From NCBI GenBank assembly GCA_008711295.1, contig VUYV01000017.1, forward strand, positions 1,491,500 through 1,555,499: 64,000 bases of DNA. The letters run 5' to 3'. This document shows positions 26,536 through 39,350 of this stretch, one piece after another. Source of the stretch: Anarhynchus alexandrinus (Eukaryota; Chordata; Aves; Charadriiformes; Charadriidae). Within the stretch, counting starts at the first letter, position 1. Each line of letters begins with the position of its first letter. The translations under genes and the position numbers were made by a program. The notes beneath the pieces are model-generated. The model saw only the letters and a program-made list of their open reading frames with translations. It was not told the DNA's origin and did no database searches.

Positions 26536-29500
26536 GTAAGAGTTTCACGTCCAAGTGGTAATTGTTTTACATAGTCCTCTAGCTTTGCTGCTCAGTCAAA
26601 GCAGAGCAATTGCATAAGAAGTTCCTTTGCAAAGTCTCCTAATTTGCCTGCCGTGTCTTCCCACAGCTGTGCTTTAGATCACTGCCTACGAGGACAGAGC
26701 ATCAGCGTTTTGTAAATTTTCATTCAAGGCACTGAAAACCAGACCACGTCACAGCAGTGCCCCTTTCAGTCACTTAGAGAATGCAAGTAAATGTCATCCA
26801 ATTTGCTCTCTTCGCTTGAAAGAAATGTAATTTTTATCTGCATTTGAGTAGCTAATCCAGCCTATATCACACTGCAATTTCTGCCTGATTAAGAAACTTA
26901 ATATTAAGAAACATAAAAAATAGGCAAAGAGCAATGGGCAATAGAGAAATAACTACTCATTCCAACAGCATATATTTGTGAATAAACTCTCAACTGTACT
27001 CAAACTAATGAATAACCCAATGTGTTAACTAGCTGACATCTGAACAAGACAAGTACAGAATATGGACCCTGCAGATAGGGAAATTAGGGGGTTTTAGTTA
27101 AGTATTCTGACTGTTTTATTTCTACTTAACTGGCCTTAAGTATTAGAACACTCTTGTGTTACATACATTGTCCAGGTCAAGAATTTCAAATAATTAATTT
27201 TATTTTTCCCAAACCTACTTGCTTTCTTCTCAGTATTGTTACAAAAAGAAGGTGCATTTTTATTTGAAACCTTTTGTTATAGACACACATAACACTATAT
27301 GTATTAATCAGCTTTTGCTTAATAGATGTCAGGTTTGACAATCTGCCAGCCAAGGTTTATTCCTTCTGTTGATCATCTGTTTTTTGGTTTTAATTTTACC
27401 TTTTATACTTTTATCTCATGTAGCTGGTACAAGTCAGAGAAAGATGTTGTCACTTCAGCATAAGAGCATCTGGATACTGGCTGCCTATTTGCAATTAAAA
27501 ATTTCGTAATTCTCTCTCCTATCAACATAATTAACTTGACCTTAAAACTTTTCTGATAATCCATCTCAAATCACTAATTTTAATTTCTTATTTGTGTTAT
27601 ATATGAGAGCTAAAGGACATATCACAAAATACCTGGTGAAAATACACTTTTGCCTATCTAAGACAAGCAAGTTTCCCACAGAGATGCCTGCATGGTACCT
27701 TTTCTACTCAGGCTACCTCTTGTGCATAATTAGGTTTCTTATACTTGGTAGCAATTTTTTTTCCCTAACTCAAAATAAAAATGCAAATGGATTTGACCCT
27801 TCTCTCTCCTAAGGAGAAACCGTAGGAGCGCAAACTCCACCATCTCGCAGACAGACATGCTTTGGCATGAATGGCTCAGAGCATGGGCCTTTATTTTTTC
27901 CAGCGTCTAACAGGTTCATGACCATCTACTCAGAAAGGAACTTCAGATACCAGGTCTCAGTTCAGGTCTGCCCTTCAATTTCTTTCAGTGTAAAGCAGCA
28001 CTACTTCTAAATTTCAATAAAGGATAGCCAGCATTCACTGGGATTTTACTCTTATGTTGAGGTTCAAGTTACAGGACAAGCATCTCGTTATTTAACTAAG
28101 CTTATCTATTATACTCAATATTTTTATATATAGAAGAATGGTTATGGCTTAATTGTGATAGTTCCTTCAAGATACCTGCACTTGATACACCTATTTATCC
28201 ATTGCTACCCCTTGGCCAGGAATTTGTAATCATAGCCAGTAATTTTAGCATACTTCTCAATATTTAGCAATTGTCCCTATTCCTTCAGCAGAATCCTCCT
28301 CAGGGGTTATGTGTGCAGGACAGCAGCAATCGTCTTTAGAAGTGAGTAGATGAACACTCAGCCCTGCAGGACTGTAGCTCTTCTGAGATGTTAAGAAGAG
28401 GAAATGAAAAGGAGAAAAATGCAGTAATTTGCAACTCTGAGAACGGGCAGGTCCTACCAAAGCTTTTCAGACCTGGCATACCCATTTGTCCTCAACATGG
28501 ATGTGTGGCGGACAAGCAGCGAACGGTGCTTTTGTCATCACTACAGAGTGCTTTTTATGCTGAATACTGTTTACCATCACTCTTAAGATTTTTGCAAATA
28601 AAACAATGTCCCATAGAACTATCCACACTGCCATCTAGTGCAAATACTTGCTTAAAAAAAAAAAAACCAACACAAGCAAACCAAACAAAAAAGGATGAAA
28701 CTGCTAGTTTTAATTAAGTGAGAAGGATACACTGCAGCAAAAAGAAATAAGAGTTTAAAAACTCTCCTCTCCTTTCTTTTCAGTGGCCAACACAGATATC
28801 TCCTACTGTTTTAACTGGACCACAATACCCAAAGATCTGAGATGAGGGTTGGGAAGAAATGAGTTGTTCACAGACAGAAATGAGAGTTTATTATTAAATC
28901 AGGTATTGGGAACAGAAGAGGTTCTTCTGCTCCCTTTTTAATAAGCACATCAATTATACAGAAACCAGGGTGTGTCTGGGAACCTAATGAAATGCACCCA
29001 GCAAGTGTCAGCCCACGGGGAAAACACGCAGCCTCACCCCAAGAGGGTGGCAGATGTTACGACAAAATTACTATTTGCGTGTTACACTAATCACTACGCT
29101 ACGTCTGAAGCCAAAGCACCGCTGGCTGCGGTTGCTGTCAGAAGTAAACCGCACAGGATGAGGGTTAGGCAGCTGCTTCCCGCAATGGTTTGGTGAGGGG
29201 ACAAGAGGGCCAGGAACGAGCGGCCAAGGCAATGAGCGGGACCTTGGGCCAGTCTCTGCCCCAGCTACCTGGCAGGGATGAGGCAGAGCTGCAGAACACA
29301 GTGCCGGTCGCACCCTGCCACGGCAGCCTGGTGCCAGGGCATCGCGGGATGCTGAGGGCTCCACACCGGCTATTTGTCCTTGTTTTGGTCAACAGGGACA
29401 AAGGAGAAAATCATATTGCCAACTAGGTATTGAGTCTGGCTGTTTCAAGCATCACTCTCTAGTAACCCCCCCAAAAAAGGGCACATCTTTTTAGTATGAG

Positions 29501-30848
29501 TTGTTACTTAACTAAGGGATTTTCATGGCTCTAACATTTAGCACCCCACTTACACAGTTAAGTTGCACACTTACACAGTGGGGGCCTGCCTCTATCCAGA
29601 GAAGGGGAAGATGCAGCTCCTCCCAAGAGCAGGGGTCAAAACTTCCAGTAAATACTCTAACTTACCCACTGCAGGAGTCTGCCTGCTTCCCCCCATCAAC
29701 TCATAAAGAGAAAATAATGAAACCCATCTCTTCAATTAACTGCCCAAGTTACATGATGTTAATATCCGATGAGGTTTGCGTTTCACTTGGGGTATTAGCA
29801 ACACCTCTGCAGGACGTCTGGAAGCATCCATTTTTTAGCAGTTTTGAGTTTTTCTAGATGAAAATCAGGAATGGGTAACACCCTCCTGCAGTAAGGCATC
29901 TGAAAAAGACAACTGTAACAGTGAAAAAAAAAATTTCCTTAAATCAGCAGCCTGCTCGCTGTCATTTTTATTGTTTATTATGCCCTGGCTTAGTCAAAGT
30001 TATACCAGAAGATCTGGTGTCCTACTAAGCCTGCCTACCCGCAGCTCTCAGGCAGGACGCTTGCACAGTTACTTTGCTCAGCACCTCCGTGAGAGGAACC
30101 CACGTGGTTTTCCTGCTGGGAAAAGATGATTCTCCTCAGAACCAGTCTTCTGCACGAGTTTCCTTTCCACCTTGGGGCCAGAGACCTCAAGAGCAGCAAT
30201 CCAGTGATGCTCGGTCTCTCAACGGCATCCCAGAAGAGGATGGAAAGTTCTTTGGTTTTGTTACACAGAAACAGGTTCCACCTATTTACAAGAAACAGAG
30301 GTGTGGACTCTAGAGCTTTTTAAAAGAGCAAATACTTTGCTACTGGCACAGTCTGAAGACGACTTCATTCTGATCAATTGCTAGAGTTTTTCTGTGTTGT
30401 GCCCTAAAAATCCTTGGAGGGAAAAAAAGCCCAGGAGCCTATGTATGTTTTCACATCATGGAAAGCAGTTGCTTTCCGTGCCACTCTGCTCACCTGCACT
30501 GCTAAACAGCCCCAAGACGCTGGATCAGCAATCAGCGGACATACCCCAGTCTGGCACCTTTCTTTCAAGTGGAATTACAAAGCTTTTTTGCTTGGTAATA
30601 GGGAAGAGTTCACTTCAGGGGAGCGGTCAGCACTGCAGAGAAAAGTAAACAGGTCCACGGCACAGAGAGCAGCCTGGTAGATGCAGTCACCTTTGTGACC
30701 AGCAGACCAAGCCCTGCTGCATGTGGACATGGCAGCAGTCACTTTTGTCTGCCCTTCTGCTGTCCTTCAGCAACAGAAAAGCTTTGTCTAAAACTGAATA
30801 GACCCATTACCTACAGTTCAGCCTTTTATCTCACAATCAAAGACTCAC

Positions 30849-30857
30849 CTTTCCCAA
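30849..30857 (-). other. Candidate 9-nt microexon
   Basis: On the minus strand a long pyrimidine tract (about 24 nt, CCTCCTCCCCCTTTTCTTTTT followed by GCTAAG) runs directly into TTGGGAAAG, then the strong donor GTGAGTCT. A 9-nt microexon would insert three residues or extend a leader. Such microexons exist in vertebrate neuronal genes. Here it may simply be a strong acceptor and a donor that happen to be adjacent. Confidence 0.15.
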
Positions 30858-32930
30858 CTTAGCAAAAAGAAAAGGGGGAGGAGGCTAACGGCCCAGCCTG
30901 GAAGACACCACTGTAAGATGACAGCATAAGCCTCCCAAAAGTGGTCACCACCCATTGTACCAGCTCCAGGGGCCATGGTGGCCATCTCTTACAGCCTCTC
31001 TCAAAGTCACAGCAGTCAGCTGGTACCATGAATTTAGGAGGCATTACCTTTACCTGTGCCTCCACTCTGCCATACCACCTGTGTCCAGGCTAGCTGCAGC
31101 CCACCAGGGGCCACCTGGTCACAACCCAGAGGGACAGTACTAGGTCACTCAGTATCAAGGACTCTTCCTCAGCGATGTTTTACCCTGCCAGCAAGTCCTA
31201 CTGAAAAAGCGATCAGCCATAAAGCTGTGGGGGAAGGAAACAGTCTTTTGGTCTGGGAAGGAGGAGGACTTGGCAACTCCTTGGCCAGCTCACCATATTG
31301 GCAATTCAGGTCTCACCATCTGAAGGCAGAGCTGATGAGTAGTGACACTGATGATATCACGGCAATTAAGAGACCAAACCTGAGTGGCAAGGAAGGAGAG
31401 GAATTTCACTGACAGAGTAATGCTTCCTCCTCTCTCACACTAAAACAATGACTATCAAATGCTCTGAAAAAAAAAAAAAAGCAAGTCTTTGTTAAATATG
31501 TAAAACCCCTCACCTCTGCTAATGTATGCCAAACACAACAGGATCTCCTTGATTCCTGCTCTCCTCCTCCTTGTTCAGGGCTAGAAATACTCAAAAGACT
31601 TCAAAATGGAAGACAGAAGAAATGCATTTAAAGGTCCCATGATCACATTTTTACCAGTTTAACAACAAGCCTCTGGCAACAGCAATGACGACGAGTATTT
31701 TTCCCACTATTCAGCTATTAACACAAGATTGGGCAGGAGGGAGAAATTCTGTACAATAAACAACACACACCCAACCTTTTTAGTATTTTTTTAGATTTCA
31801 GCAATTTTGTTACTTACTTTTTGGGGTTTTTTACTGGTGTATCAGAGAAAATGGAAACTTTCATTAATGAAAAGGCATATTAAATGGGTGGCTTGAAAAC
31901 TGTGAAAGGGAACAAATGTTTCCCAAGTTTGCAAAAACAAGAGGACAGCAGGCAGGATAAAAAGAGAAGTAAAAAGAGGTGCATTCACAAAACATATAAA
32001 CAACCCATGAAACTCCTTGCCACAGGACACTGACTGTGCTAAAAGTCTACACATTTAAAAACCTGATGGGAGAAAAATACAGTATATTCGTCCACCAAGG
32101 GCTACTGAAACAAACGAAGAAACTACCTGCTGCTTGAGAAAGCTCTGGACCACAAGTTGTTGGAGGTTGGTGGGATATTCTGGACCGGCATTATGTGCCT
32201 GCCCTGTTTTTATGTGTTATTCCTTGGGCACTTTTCTCTGGTCACTGCCTGAGAACAAACTGAACCCTGTGGACCTTGACCTGATCCAGTACAGCCACAC
32301 CTGCATAAATGAGACAGAATAAAGTAACAGAGGGAAAGCACCAGTTCAGACCATTTCTTCCACTAGTAGCAGCATTAACAGAAGTGGTTTGAAGCAACTG
32401 TGTTATTTCTAAGTATTCAATCTCCTGGTTTTATGGACAAATGCATGCTAAAGTCTGCAACTCTAGAATGAGCCTAAGGATAGTGTGGTGAGCTTGCACT
32501 TCTCTTAAAGCTTTCCAGACAGCTGCCTTTTTGGTTTTCTCTCTTTTTTTTTTTAAATCAACATTTAGCATTTCCAAGCTATTTGGAACAACATTTCAAA
32601 GGAGGTGCAAGCTCTGCATGCTATCTCCACAGGCACATGCCAAAACTTATCCAGAATTGCTAACTAAATTTCAAAGGCATGGAAATATTTTACTAGCTCT
32701 CCATCAGGTTGTGCGAGAGTGCCCACAGACAGAACTTGTTTGTGGGGGTGTTGTTCGTCTACAAATAGGGCATTTTGCTAAGGAATGCCTAACGTAAGCT
32801 ACACATTTCTTGAGAGAAGCCTGGCAAATCTAGGGATTATCACCGACTAGGAAATAAAGGTCTTTTTCACACCCACAGCATGTTGTGCTGAAAATTTGTT
32901 CTTCTCAGATGGAGAGGAAAATCTGCTCAC

Positions 32931-33001
32931 CTTTCTAATTAGCATGATTTATTTATATACACAGTATGTTATGAAAAACAGTGTTTGCGAAGGAGGCCAT
33001 C
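32931..33001 (-). other. Candidate spliced exon, 71 nt, noncoding
   Basis: The minus strand reads a TC-repeat pyrimidine tract (33011-33025 on plus is an AG repeat) running into TGTTCAACAG, then this segment, then AGAAAG|GTGAGC. The acceptor is strong and the donor good. All three frames contain stops, so it could only be an untranslated or terminal exon. It begins G-ATG-GCC, and that ATG opens 15 codons before a stop. The tract is a simple repeat, which may create a splice-like acceptor by accident. Confidence 0.25.
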
Positions 33002-33010
33002 CTGTTGAAC

Positions 33011-33025
33011 AGAGAGAGAGAGAGA
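33011..33025. repeat. (AG)n dinucleotide repeat
   Basis: Seven and a half AG units on plus. On minus it forms the pyrimidine tract of the candidate exon 32931-33001. Confidence 0.9.
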
Positions 33026-33424
33026 ACATCCTTCAGGGCATACTCATGCAGATTTACACAGATATTACCTGATAGCTGAGTCCTAAAGCAGCCTGGCTCT
33101 TGAGAAAAACAGGGGTGCCTGCTGCCAAACTGCTGCGGCTGCTCACCCTCGCGACTGTTACAGAGACTCCTGGGAACCTCTGAAGGTTGCTTTGTTCGTT
33201 CTTGGCTTTCCTTCCTCACTTTAAGTTGTACATCTTGATGATTACTCCATGCAGCACCTTCTCTGTTGAGCTACCTACTGCACACACCGGGACTTTTTGG
33301 CAAGGGAACGGCAGAGCCCTGAAGGAAAGCCAAGCCTCTGGAGCTGTTTTCTGCCCAGTATATTCTAACATTTAAAAAGCAAAGACTAACATATTTCTTA
33401 AAAGACTGTTCACACAGGTTTACC

Positions 33425-33502
33425 AGAATTATAGAATGGTTTAGGTTGGAAAGGACCTTGAAGATGATCTAGTCCAACCTCCCTGCCATAGGCAGGGACA
33501 CC
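33425..33502 (-). mobile_element. CR1 LINE 3'-end stub
   Basis: Antisense CR1 3' end: AGAATTATAGAATGG, then GGTTGGAAAGGACC, then GATGATCTAGTCCAACC and the CCCTGCCATAGGCAGGG inverted motif of the CR1 3' UTR. The match is lost at about 33502. About 78 bp remain. Confidence 0.95.
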
Positions 33503-36500
33503 TTGGCAGAAGCCAAGCATGAATCCCTGACTGATGGAGGTTGTCACCCACAGCCCTCCCTGGACACTTGTCACAAGCCCTTTGGGGATGTAGGGCTGCT
33601 CTCTCCCCGCAGGGGCTCCAGAGGCAGCTGCTCATCTGCCCACAGTTAGTTCTGCAGGCAGAGGAGAGGGACACTGGGCAGCAGACCAGATGCACAGAGC
33701 ACGACTGTCACCCATATATCAGTGGTGTGCTTGTCACAAATGCCATGGGCCACATATCTGGGTTTCAGTAACTGCACTTACTGTACAAGCCTATGAAACC
33801 CATCTATACTCAACTTTCTGCCCAGATTGCCCTTGTGGTTTCTGTACTAGGAGACAGGGAGGCTAGTACAAGACTCTGGTTAATGAGTCACATCCAAATC
33901 CTTAGACTAATTCTCTTGCATAAGATATTGAGGCCAATGTAGAATGATTTGTACAGTATTAACAGTGTGCAATATTAATAACTTTTTTTTTTAAACAATC
34001 CAATGCAGACTAGATTAAGAACAATCCTATTTCTACATGGGTCAAAACTCTGACAGTCCTGCAGGGTGTCTGACAGCTAATAGATCAGTTCATGTACAGC
34101 ATCTTTCTTGGGGTCTGTACTTCTTCCTTAGACTCATTCAGCACATTTTGGGAAGACTGACTGGGGACACTCCATCCTGTAAAACAAACACAGCTGGGAG
34201 GTCTGGGAAACATGAAGGTGACAGAAGGGAGGGTGTGCAGAGCACCCCTGTGGTAACACCATGTTGAGAGGATGCTGCTGAGTGCGACGGCATAGGCAGT
34301 GCCCCACTGCAGCCAAAGGAGGCCGGGTGGCCCATGGACGGACCATGAACCGCTACGTGCATAAAGACACGGTGCTTAACAGAAAATAAGTGATAAAACC
34401 CATATTTCCTCGCATTGGGTTTCCAGGCTTGCTCTACAGGCAAGCACAGGAGGGACTCAGGGATGACACAGCATTCAAAGTGCCTACCAGTGAGTGGCTG
34501 TTGTGCTCGTTTGAGGCATGCCTTTGTCTGGGGCTCTGAAGGCACCAGGAATTAGGAAAAGTATTGAAGTGGCACGACGGTGCCAGCTCCGCTCAGGTGC
34601 TCCTAGGCTGACGGCAAGTACCAAAGCATACCTCTGACTTACTTCTAGTTCCAGGCTGTAAGCCTCAGTGGTCCATAAATGAATGCCAAGGTCTTCCCCC
34701 TTGTAAGAACATTTTTGGCAGTGTTGATATGGATGGCTCAGAAACCCTGGGAACCATCCCACTATATATCACTGCCTTTTTAATGCTTTCAGTGTGAAGT
34801 GAACCGTGCTTCTGAAACCTTACAGCCAAGCTTCAAAACTTGTGACTGTTTTGGAAGCAAGTTGTGCTTTTATGCATGAATTCCAGGAGACAATATAAAG
34901 ACTGACAGAATTCATCAAGAAGCCAATATATATACACACAGAGACAGTGCTTGGATGCAACTTTTAACCTTCTCATTACTCTAAACTTGAATACAGAAAT
35001 ATATGCAAAGTCCAATACCAAAAAAAAAAGGTACAAGCAGATTTCTCTAATATCTGTCATTGCTGTCATCTAAAACCTAGAACAGTGCTGCCAAGATAAT
35101 TCTCTTTATTAAGGACAAAGTCTGCAGTAAACACAGAAGAAACCATGAGATTCAACTCACCCAAGCACATTAAAACCCACCAAATTGTCTCTTCTGTGGA
35201 GACAGAGTTTAGACTAATTTTTCCATCATCACTGTGTGCCTATGCTCTTCTGTTTCCTTCATACATTATATGCATCTGGTGACAGGCCTGTAGCAACGAC
35301 TTATGAAAATGGTCTCAAGCATGACGTGTAACACTGTTGGGATTAACACTAAGTTCTCATAACAAAAGAACATCCCACCAGTGGAACAGTTGTCCATTAC
35401 TAACCTCCAATGACTGAAGCTGTACAGCAAACTCTTATTATAATCCATGTATTCTATGTAGAGTATCAAATAAGGACAGAGTACACAAGCTGCCTTTCAG
35501 AAAATACACCATTTTGGCTGTGCTACATAGAATGTGTATATACTGCCACAGAAGACATCATGGGGATTCATGTATACCAGATCCAGTATAAAATTTGTAT
35601 GTTTGCTGAAATAAAAACACCAGTTAAGTTTATCTGCACGCTGTCTCTTGGTAAGGCAATGAAAAACCACAATAAAAACACTATTCCTTGTAAGTTGTCT
35701 ACTTCATCACCGATACACGATTCTCAGGATCTCAGTTTCTCTAAATCTTATCTTTTACCCTTACCCTTACAGAAACCCAAGCCAGCAGCCCTACTTTCCT
35801 TCAGAAGGACATTTGATACAAACGGCTGAAAAGGAAAAAAGTCCCTGTTTAGTCTGAGACGACTTCATTCAAGAAGTGTGGCCTGTGCACAGGCATGTGA
35901 GTTGGTAGGAAAACCACCATCTCTGCTCCCTGGACAAAGCAGGGGAACACAGTAGACAGCAAGGAGTCCCCTTGCAGGTGGCCAGCATCAGTCCTTAAAC
36001 CAGGAGTCCTGCAACACACCTCAGCTGATCTCACCACTTGCTGCTAAAAGGAGAGGTCTTTCCAACCCCACCACTCTGCCTGTGTCCAGCTGCTCTCCAG
36101 GTGCCTCACTAAGCTGATTGGACAGATGAACAGCTAGAAAACATTGGGGTTTTTGCCCTGCAGTGCAGGTTTTATCCCCATTTAGTCCCCCGACCTTGCT
36201 CACAAACAGGCAGGCAGGTGGGCTGGCACGTGGGGAGGTCACAGAGCTGGACTCTCTGGTGAGGATTTACTCCAAATGAAATTTGGGAGGCACAAACAGC
36301 ATCTCCCCTCTATGCCGGCCAGATCTCCCACCCGCTCTTCCTTGTGCCTCCTCTCCAGATGACAGCAAGGAACCGACAGGAAACTTCTGCCCTTCTTCCC
36401 TCTGCAGTCCCCCAAAAAGGTTGGTTTGTCCTGCTTGCAAAGCACAGTCAAGGCAAGTCAATGCTTCCAAGGCTTTTCCTTGGGCTCCCACAGATATCCA

Positions 36501-36693
36501 GTCTGTGGAGGGATCTGCAAGATGTAGAAATAAAGCCTGTGGCTGTGCCGTATTGCTGCAGCCTCAGGGAGAGAGGGACTATCGCACACAGCCTTGATTT
36601 TGTTCCCCTCTCCCACAGATCTTCTCGGCAGCACCCACAGTGCTGTGGCGGGCAGCCTCGGCAGTGTCTGCTGTGCTTGGGGGACAGCATTTT

Positions 36694-36714
36694 AAAAAAA
36701 AAAAAAAAAAAAAA
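36694..36714 (+). repeat. Poly(A) run of 21
   Basis: Twenty-one consecutive A. No AATAAA lies immediately upstream, no target-site duplication is obvious, and no homologous coding sequence is seen on its left, so a retroposed gene copy is not supported. Confidence 0.9.
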
Positions 36715-36719
36715 TCGGC

Positions 36720-37350
36720 CTAGCCATCAGGGACAAAGCATGTAACCGTGCATGCGGTAATTATCACGTATTTGAATTGTAATCATTATTCTCCAGGATT
36801 AATTGCCCAAGGAACGGAAAGGGACAGATTAGTCCACTCAACGGTTGCTCCAGCGCGACTGCACAGTCGAAGGTGTATCAACTACTGCTTGGATTGGGGC
36901 TTCCCCACTTCTGTACCAGATTTTAACTTAAAGAACAAACAAGAAAGTAGCTCGAATTTTGCAGCAGCCTTGCTCCCCTTCAGAATGAGTCATAACCCCC
37001 ATTAGTGCTTTCATTACCTTTTCAGCTTCTTATGAAAAGGACATTTATTCACAGTGAAACAGCATAATCATTTTTCAGTGCCTCGTAACAGACAGCAACG
37101 CTATCTCCAGTCATCTTACAATCGCGCTTGTTGAGCCTGCAGCAGAGAACAGTTTATAAACAGCGGAAGCAAGCAGAGATAGGGCAGCGTTTGCAGAGCT
37201 GTTCAGGATACCAAAGGCTGCCAGCCTTTGAGAAAGTCTGAATTTATGGCCTCTTGATTTGTTCTAACTGCGTGGCCGGCCACAAACACAGCTATTGCCT
37301 TTTAAAGTTAGCCTGCACGTAGTTTAAAACGTTATGTACCATAAGCGAGA
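36720..37350. promoter_or_regulatory. Possible regulatory element cluster
   Basis: Within about 630 bp I see homeodomain-type cores (GTAATTATC near 36760, GTAATCATTA near 36780, ATTAATTGCC near 36800), an AP-1 consensus TGAGTCA at 36986-36992, a perfect 12-bp palindrome GTGGCCGGCCAC at 37272-37283 and a short hairpin at 37212-37230. The texture (no repeats, mixed composition) is like conserved noncoding DNA, but conservation cannot be judged from one sequence. Motifs this short occur often by chance. Confidence 0.22.
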
Positions 37351-38670
37351 GCCACCTAATGGACACTGCCTGCTACACCCGCCCCGGGCACAAGTCCTAG
37401 CCTCAAAATAAACTTCTTCATCCAGCAGACATAGGATAACCCCCCTGCTCCTGCAGAGCTGTCATGGGGTTCGTGGACTTTGGGAACTGTGACCTCAAAG
37501 TCTCCTGAATTCCACAACAATTTACCACTTTGGAAAATAGACTCTCACTGGTGAAGTGACAAAAACATACCAATAGTTTGCTGGCAAAAAGTTGATTTTC
37601 TTTCTAAATGCGCACATTTTTATATGCACAGAATGTTAGAGTCAAGAACAAAATAGTCCCTCGCTTCCCAAGAGAGGAGGGAAAGCAATCAGACTTAGGG
37701 TCTATTAAGAGCTGTTAGTACCCCAAACAGAAATGCCTGAAAAAAACCTCTTCAGGGATTCTAACTTTTCCTGATCACACAGGAGTAAAGGTCACAGGTG
37801 CCTGAGATTAACTGTAGTCAGATGAAAACAGTTTTTATTGCTTACAACAAATGAACAAAAGAATGAACCCATGATCCTGGACATGCCTGAAGGTCCTCTC
37901 TCTAAGAGACTATGTTTATGGACTGAAGCATGAACAACTACTGCCGTCTAAAATGAAACTGAGTAAGTCTACATTTCACTCTCCATTGCCTAAGAATTAA
38001 ACTGACTTCTGCAACTGCACACAAACACAGCATGCAACATTTCCCTCAATTCCTCTGTGTGAAGAACAAAACAGTGAATGTCAAAACAGAAAACAATTAA
38101 GACCATTGCCATGCAGTTCTGTCCTATTCCTTACGCAGGTTCTCCCTCTGAGTCTTACTCAATTGATTCTTTTCACTAACACAGTAGAAATCTTTTTGTC
38201 AGGTTGGTTTTCTGCTGACCAGCACGCTGAATTAGCATTGCTCACTTTTCAAACCTTGCATTTCTCCTGCTCTCCTTGTCTCTCCAGGGCACAACTGTCC
38301 AGCCTTGACCCTGACTGGGAGATTTTTCCAGCTGAAGAAGCACCTGCTGAAGGAGAATGCTGTATGCAGAATTCACACACATGCCTGCCTTCTCAGTTTT
38401 CCCTAAAGAAGAGGTTTTTCCAGTAGTCCCCTCTTCCTGTGACCCCTCCTCCCACATCTGCTCCTTCCAGAACCACAGTGCAATGCAAACATGCGTTTTC
38501 TGTATCAAAAACCTGCACTCAGTTACCGGAATACCTACTCTGTCAAAAAACATGACTCTAAACATATGCTAAATATTTACAGGGAAAGCAAGGCCATTCT
38601 AGTTTTTAAATCCAGTGCTAAAGAAAGGTGTCTGTTTTATAACCTCAGTAACGATGAGGTTGTCAGTAGG

Positions 38671-38707
38671 GTAGGATATACAACTGTTGGTAGGATATAC
38701 AACTGTT
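38671..38707. repeat. Two-copy tandem duplication, 19-bp period
   Basis: GTAGGATATACAACTGTT occurs at 38671-38688 and again at 38690-38707 with one base between. The two copies are identical, which points to recent slippage duplication. Confidence 0.9.
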
Positions 38708-38801
38708 AGACCTCATTAATAAGTTTGAGAACATGAAACAGCCTTGCAAGAATCATGAATCGCTGGCCATCTGCTAAGGTACTGTCATCCCAGGTCACTC
38801 A

Positions 38802-38825
38802 CCCACCCCCCCACCCCACCCCCCC
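38802..38825 (-). repeat. C-rich tract, G-quadruplex motif on minus strand
   Basis: On minus the tract reads G7-T-G4-T-G7-T-G3, four G-runs separated by single-base loops. This meets the standard intramolecular G-quadruplex pattern with the shortest possible loops, which favours a very stable parallel fold. On the strand of the hypothetical gene it would be in intronic RNA. Effects on transcription or replication are possible but unproven. Confidence 0.85.
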
Positions 38826-39180
38826 AAACCACAGAAAAGCTCCCAACCGAGACCTCTGAGATCAGTGCTCTCCCATCTTTGCAGCACGTGTGGCTGAAGG
38901 TGCTCAGTAAACACTCGGCATAAAACCATGGGGGGACAACTCCACACATGACTAACGTAGCAAAAATTTTACTGAATGCTAATGCCAGGTGATTGCTTAA
39001 AATCTGCATCTCTTGCTTTCCTGCAGCTGTTTTGTGATGCGGTGTACCAAGAAGAGATAGGGTACCAATACAGCTCCGTGAATGCCAGCTCCTTTAACTT
39101 ACTTGTCAATCCACTTTATGGCCACCACTTCTTACTGTTCTACAGGGAACACTGGCAAAATATCATGCTGTAGCAATATA

Positions 39181-39350
39181 GTTTGCCCAGAGAAGTTGTG
39201 GATGCCCCATACCTGGAAGTGCTCAAGGCCAGGCTGGATGGGGCTTTGAGCAACCTGGTCTAGTGGGAGGTGTCCCTGCCCATGGCGGGGGGGCAGAACT
39301 AGATGATCTCTAAGGTCCCTTCCAACCCAAACCATTCTATGACTCTATGA
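39181..39350 (+). mobile_element. CR1 LINE, 3'-end fragment
   Basis: Sense CR1 fragment of about 170 bp. It covers the end of ORF2 (the segment encoding a CPEKLWMPHTWKCSRP-type tail in a shifted frame, with GATGGGGCTTTGAGCAACC) and the 3' UTR (GGGAGGTGTCCCTGCCCATGG, AACTAGATGATCTC), ending ACCATTCTATGACTCTATGA. It is closely related to the end of the copy at 2255-2836. The coding part is too short and damaged to be functional. Confidence 0.96.

Larger units (their letters stand above)
22381..33424. other. Long noncoding stretch, no gene recognised
   Basis: About 11 kb without a supportable coding gene. Local features are a run of nine G at 23037-23045, an (ATTT)n repeat at 25697-25714, a perfect hairpin at 26342-26368, a plus-strand GT-AG pair at 26485-26535, a 9-nt candidate microexon at 30849-30857 and a candidate minus-strand exon at 32931-33001. 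Open runs do not exceed about 120 codons and none resembles a known protein. Confidence 0.5.
33503..39180. other. Noncoding stretch with possible regulatory patch
   Basis: No coding gene recognised. It holds an A21 run at 36694-36714, a patch rich in TAAT-type and AP-1-type motifs with a perfect palindrome (36720-37350), a short tandem duplication at 38671-38707, and a C-rich tract at 38802-38825. The DNA left of the A21 run (36280-36690) is comparatively GC-rich. I considered a processed pseudogene with poly(A) tail there but found no recognisable protein. Confidence 0.5.

Noticed and set aside
35752..35772. Telomere-like repeat
   Set aside because: The unit is CCCTTA, not CCCTAA, and there are only about two copies.
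36283..36745. Possible processed pseudogene ending in the A21 run
   Set aside because: No polyadenylation signal next to the A-run, no target-site duplication seen, and no recognisable protein in any frame.
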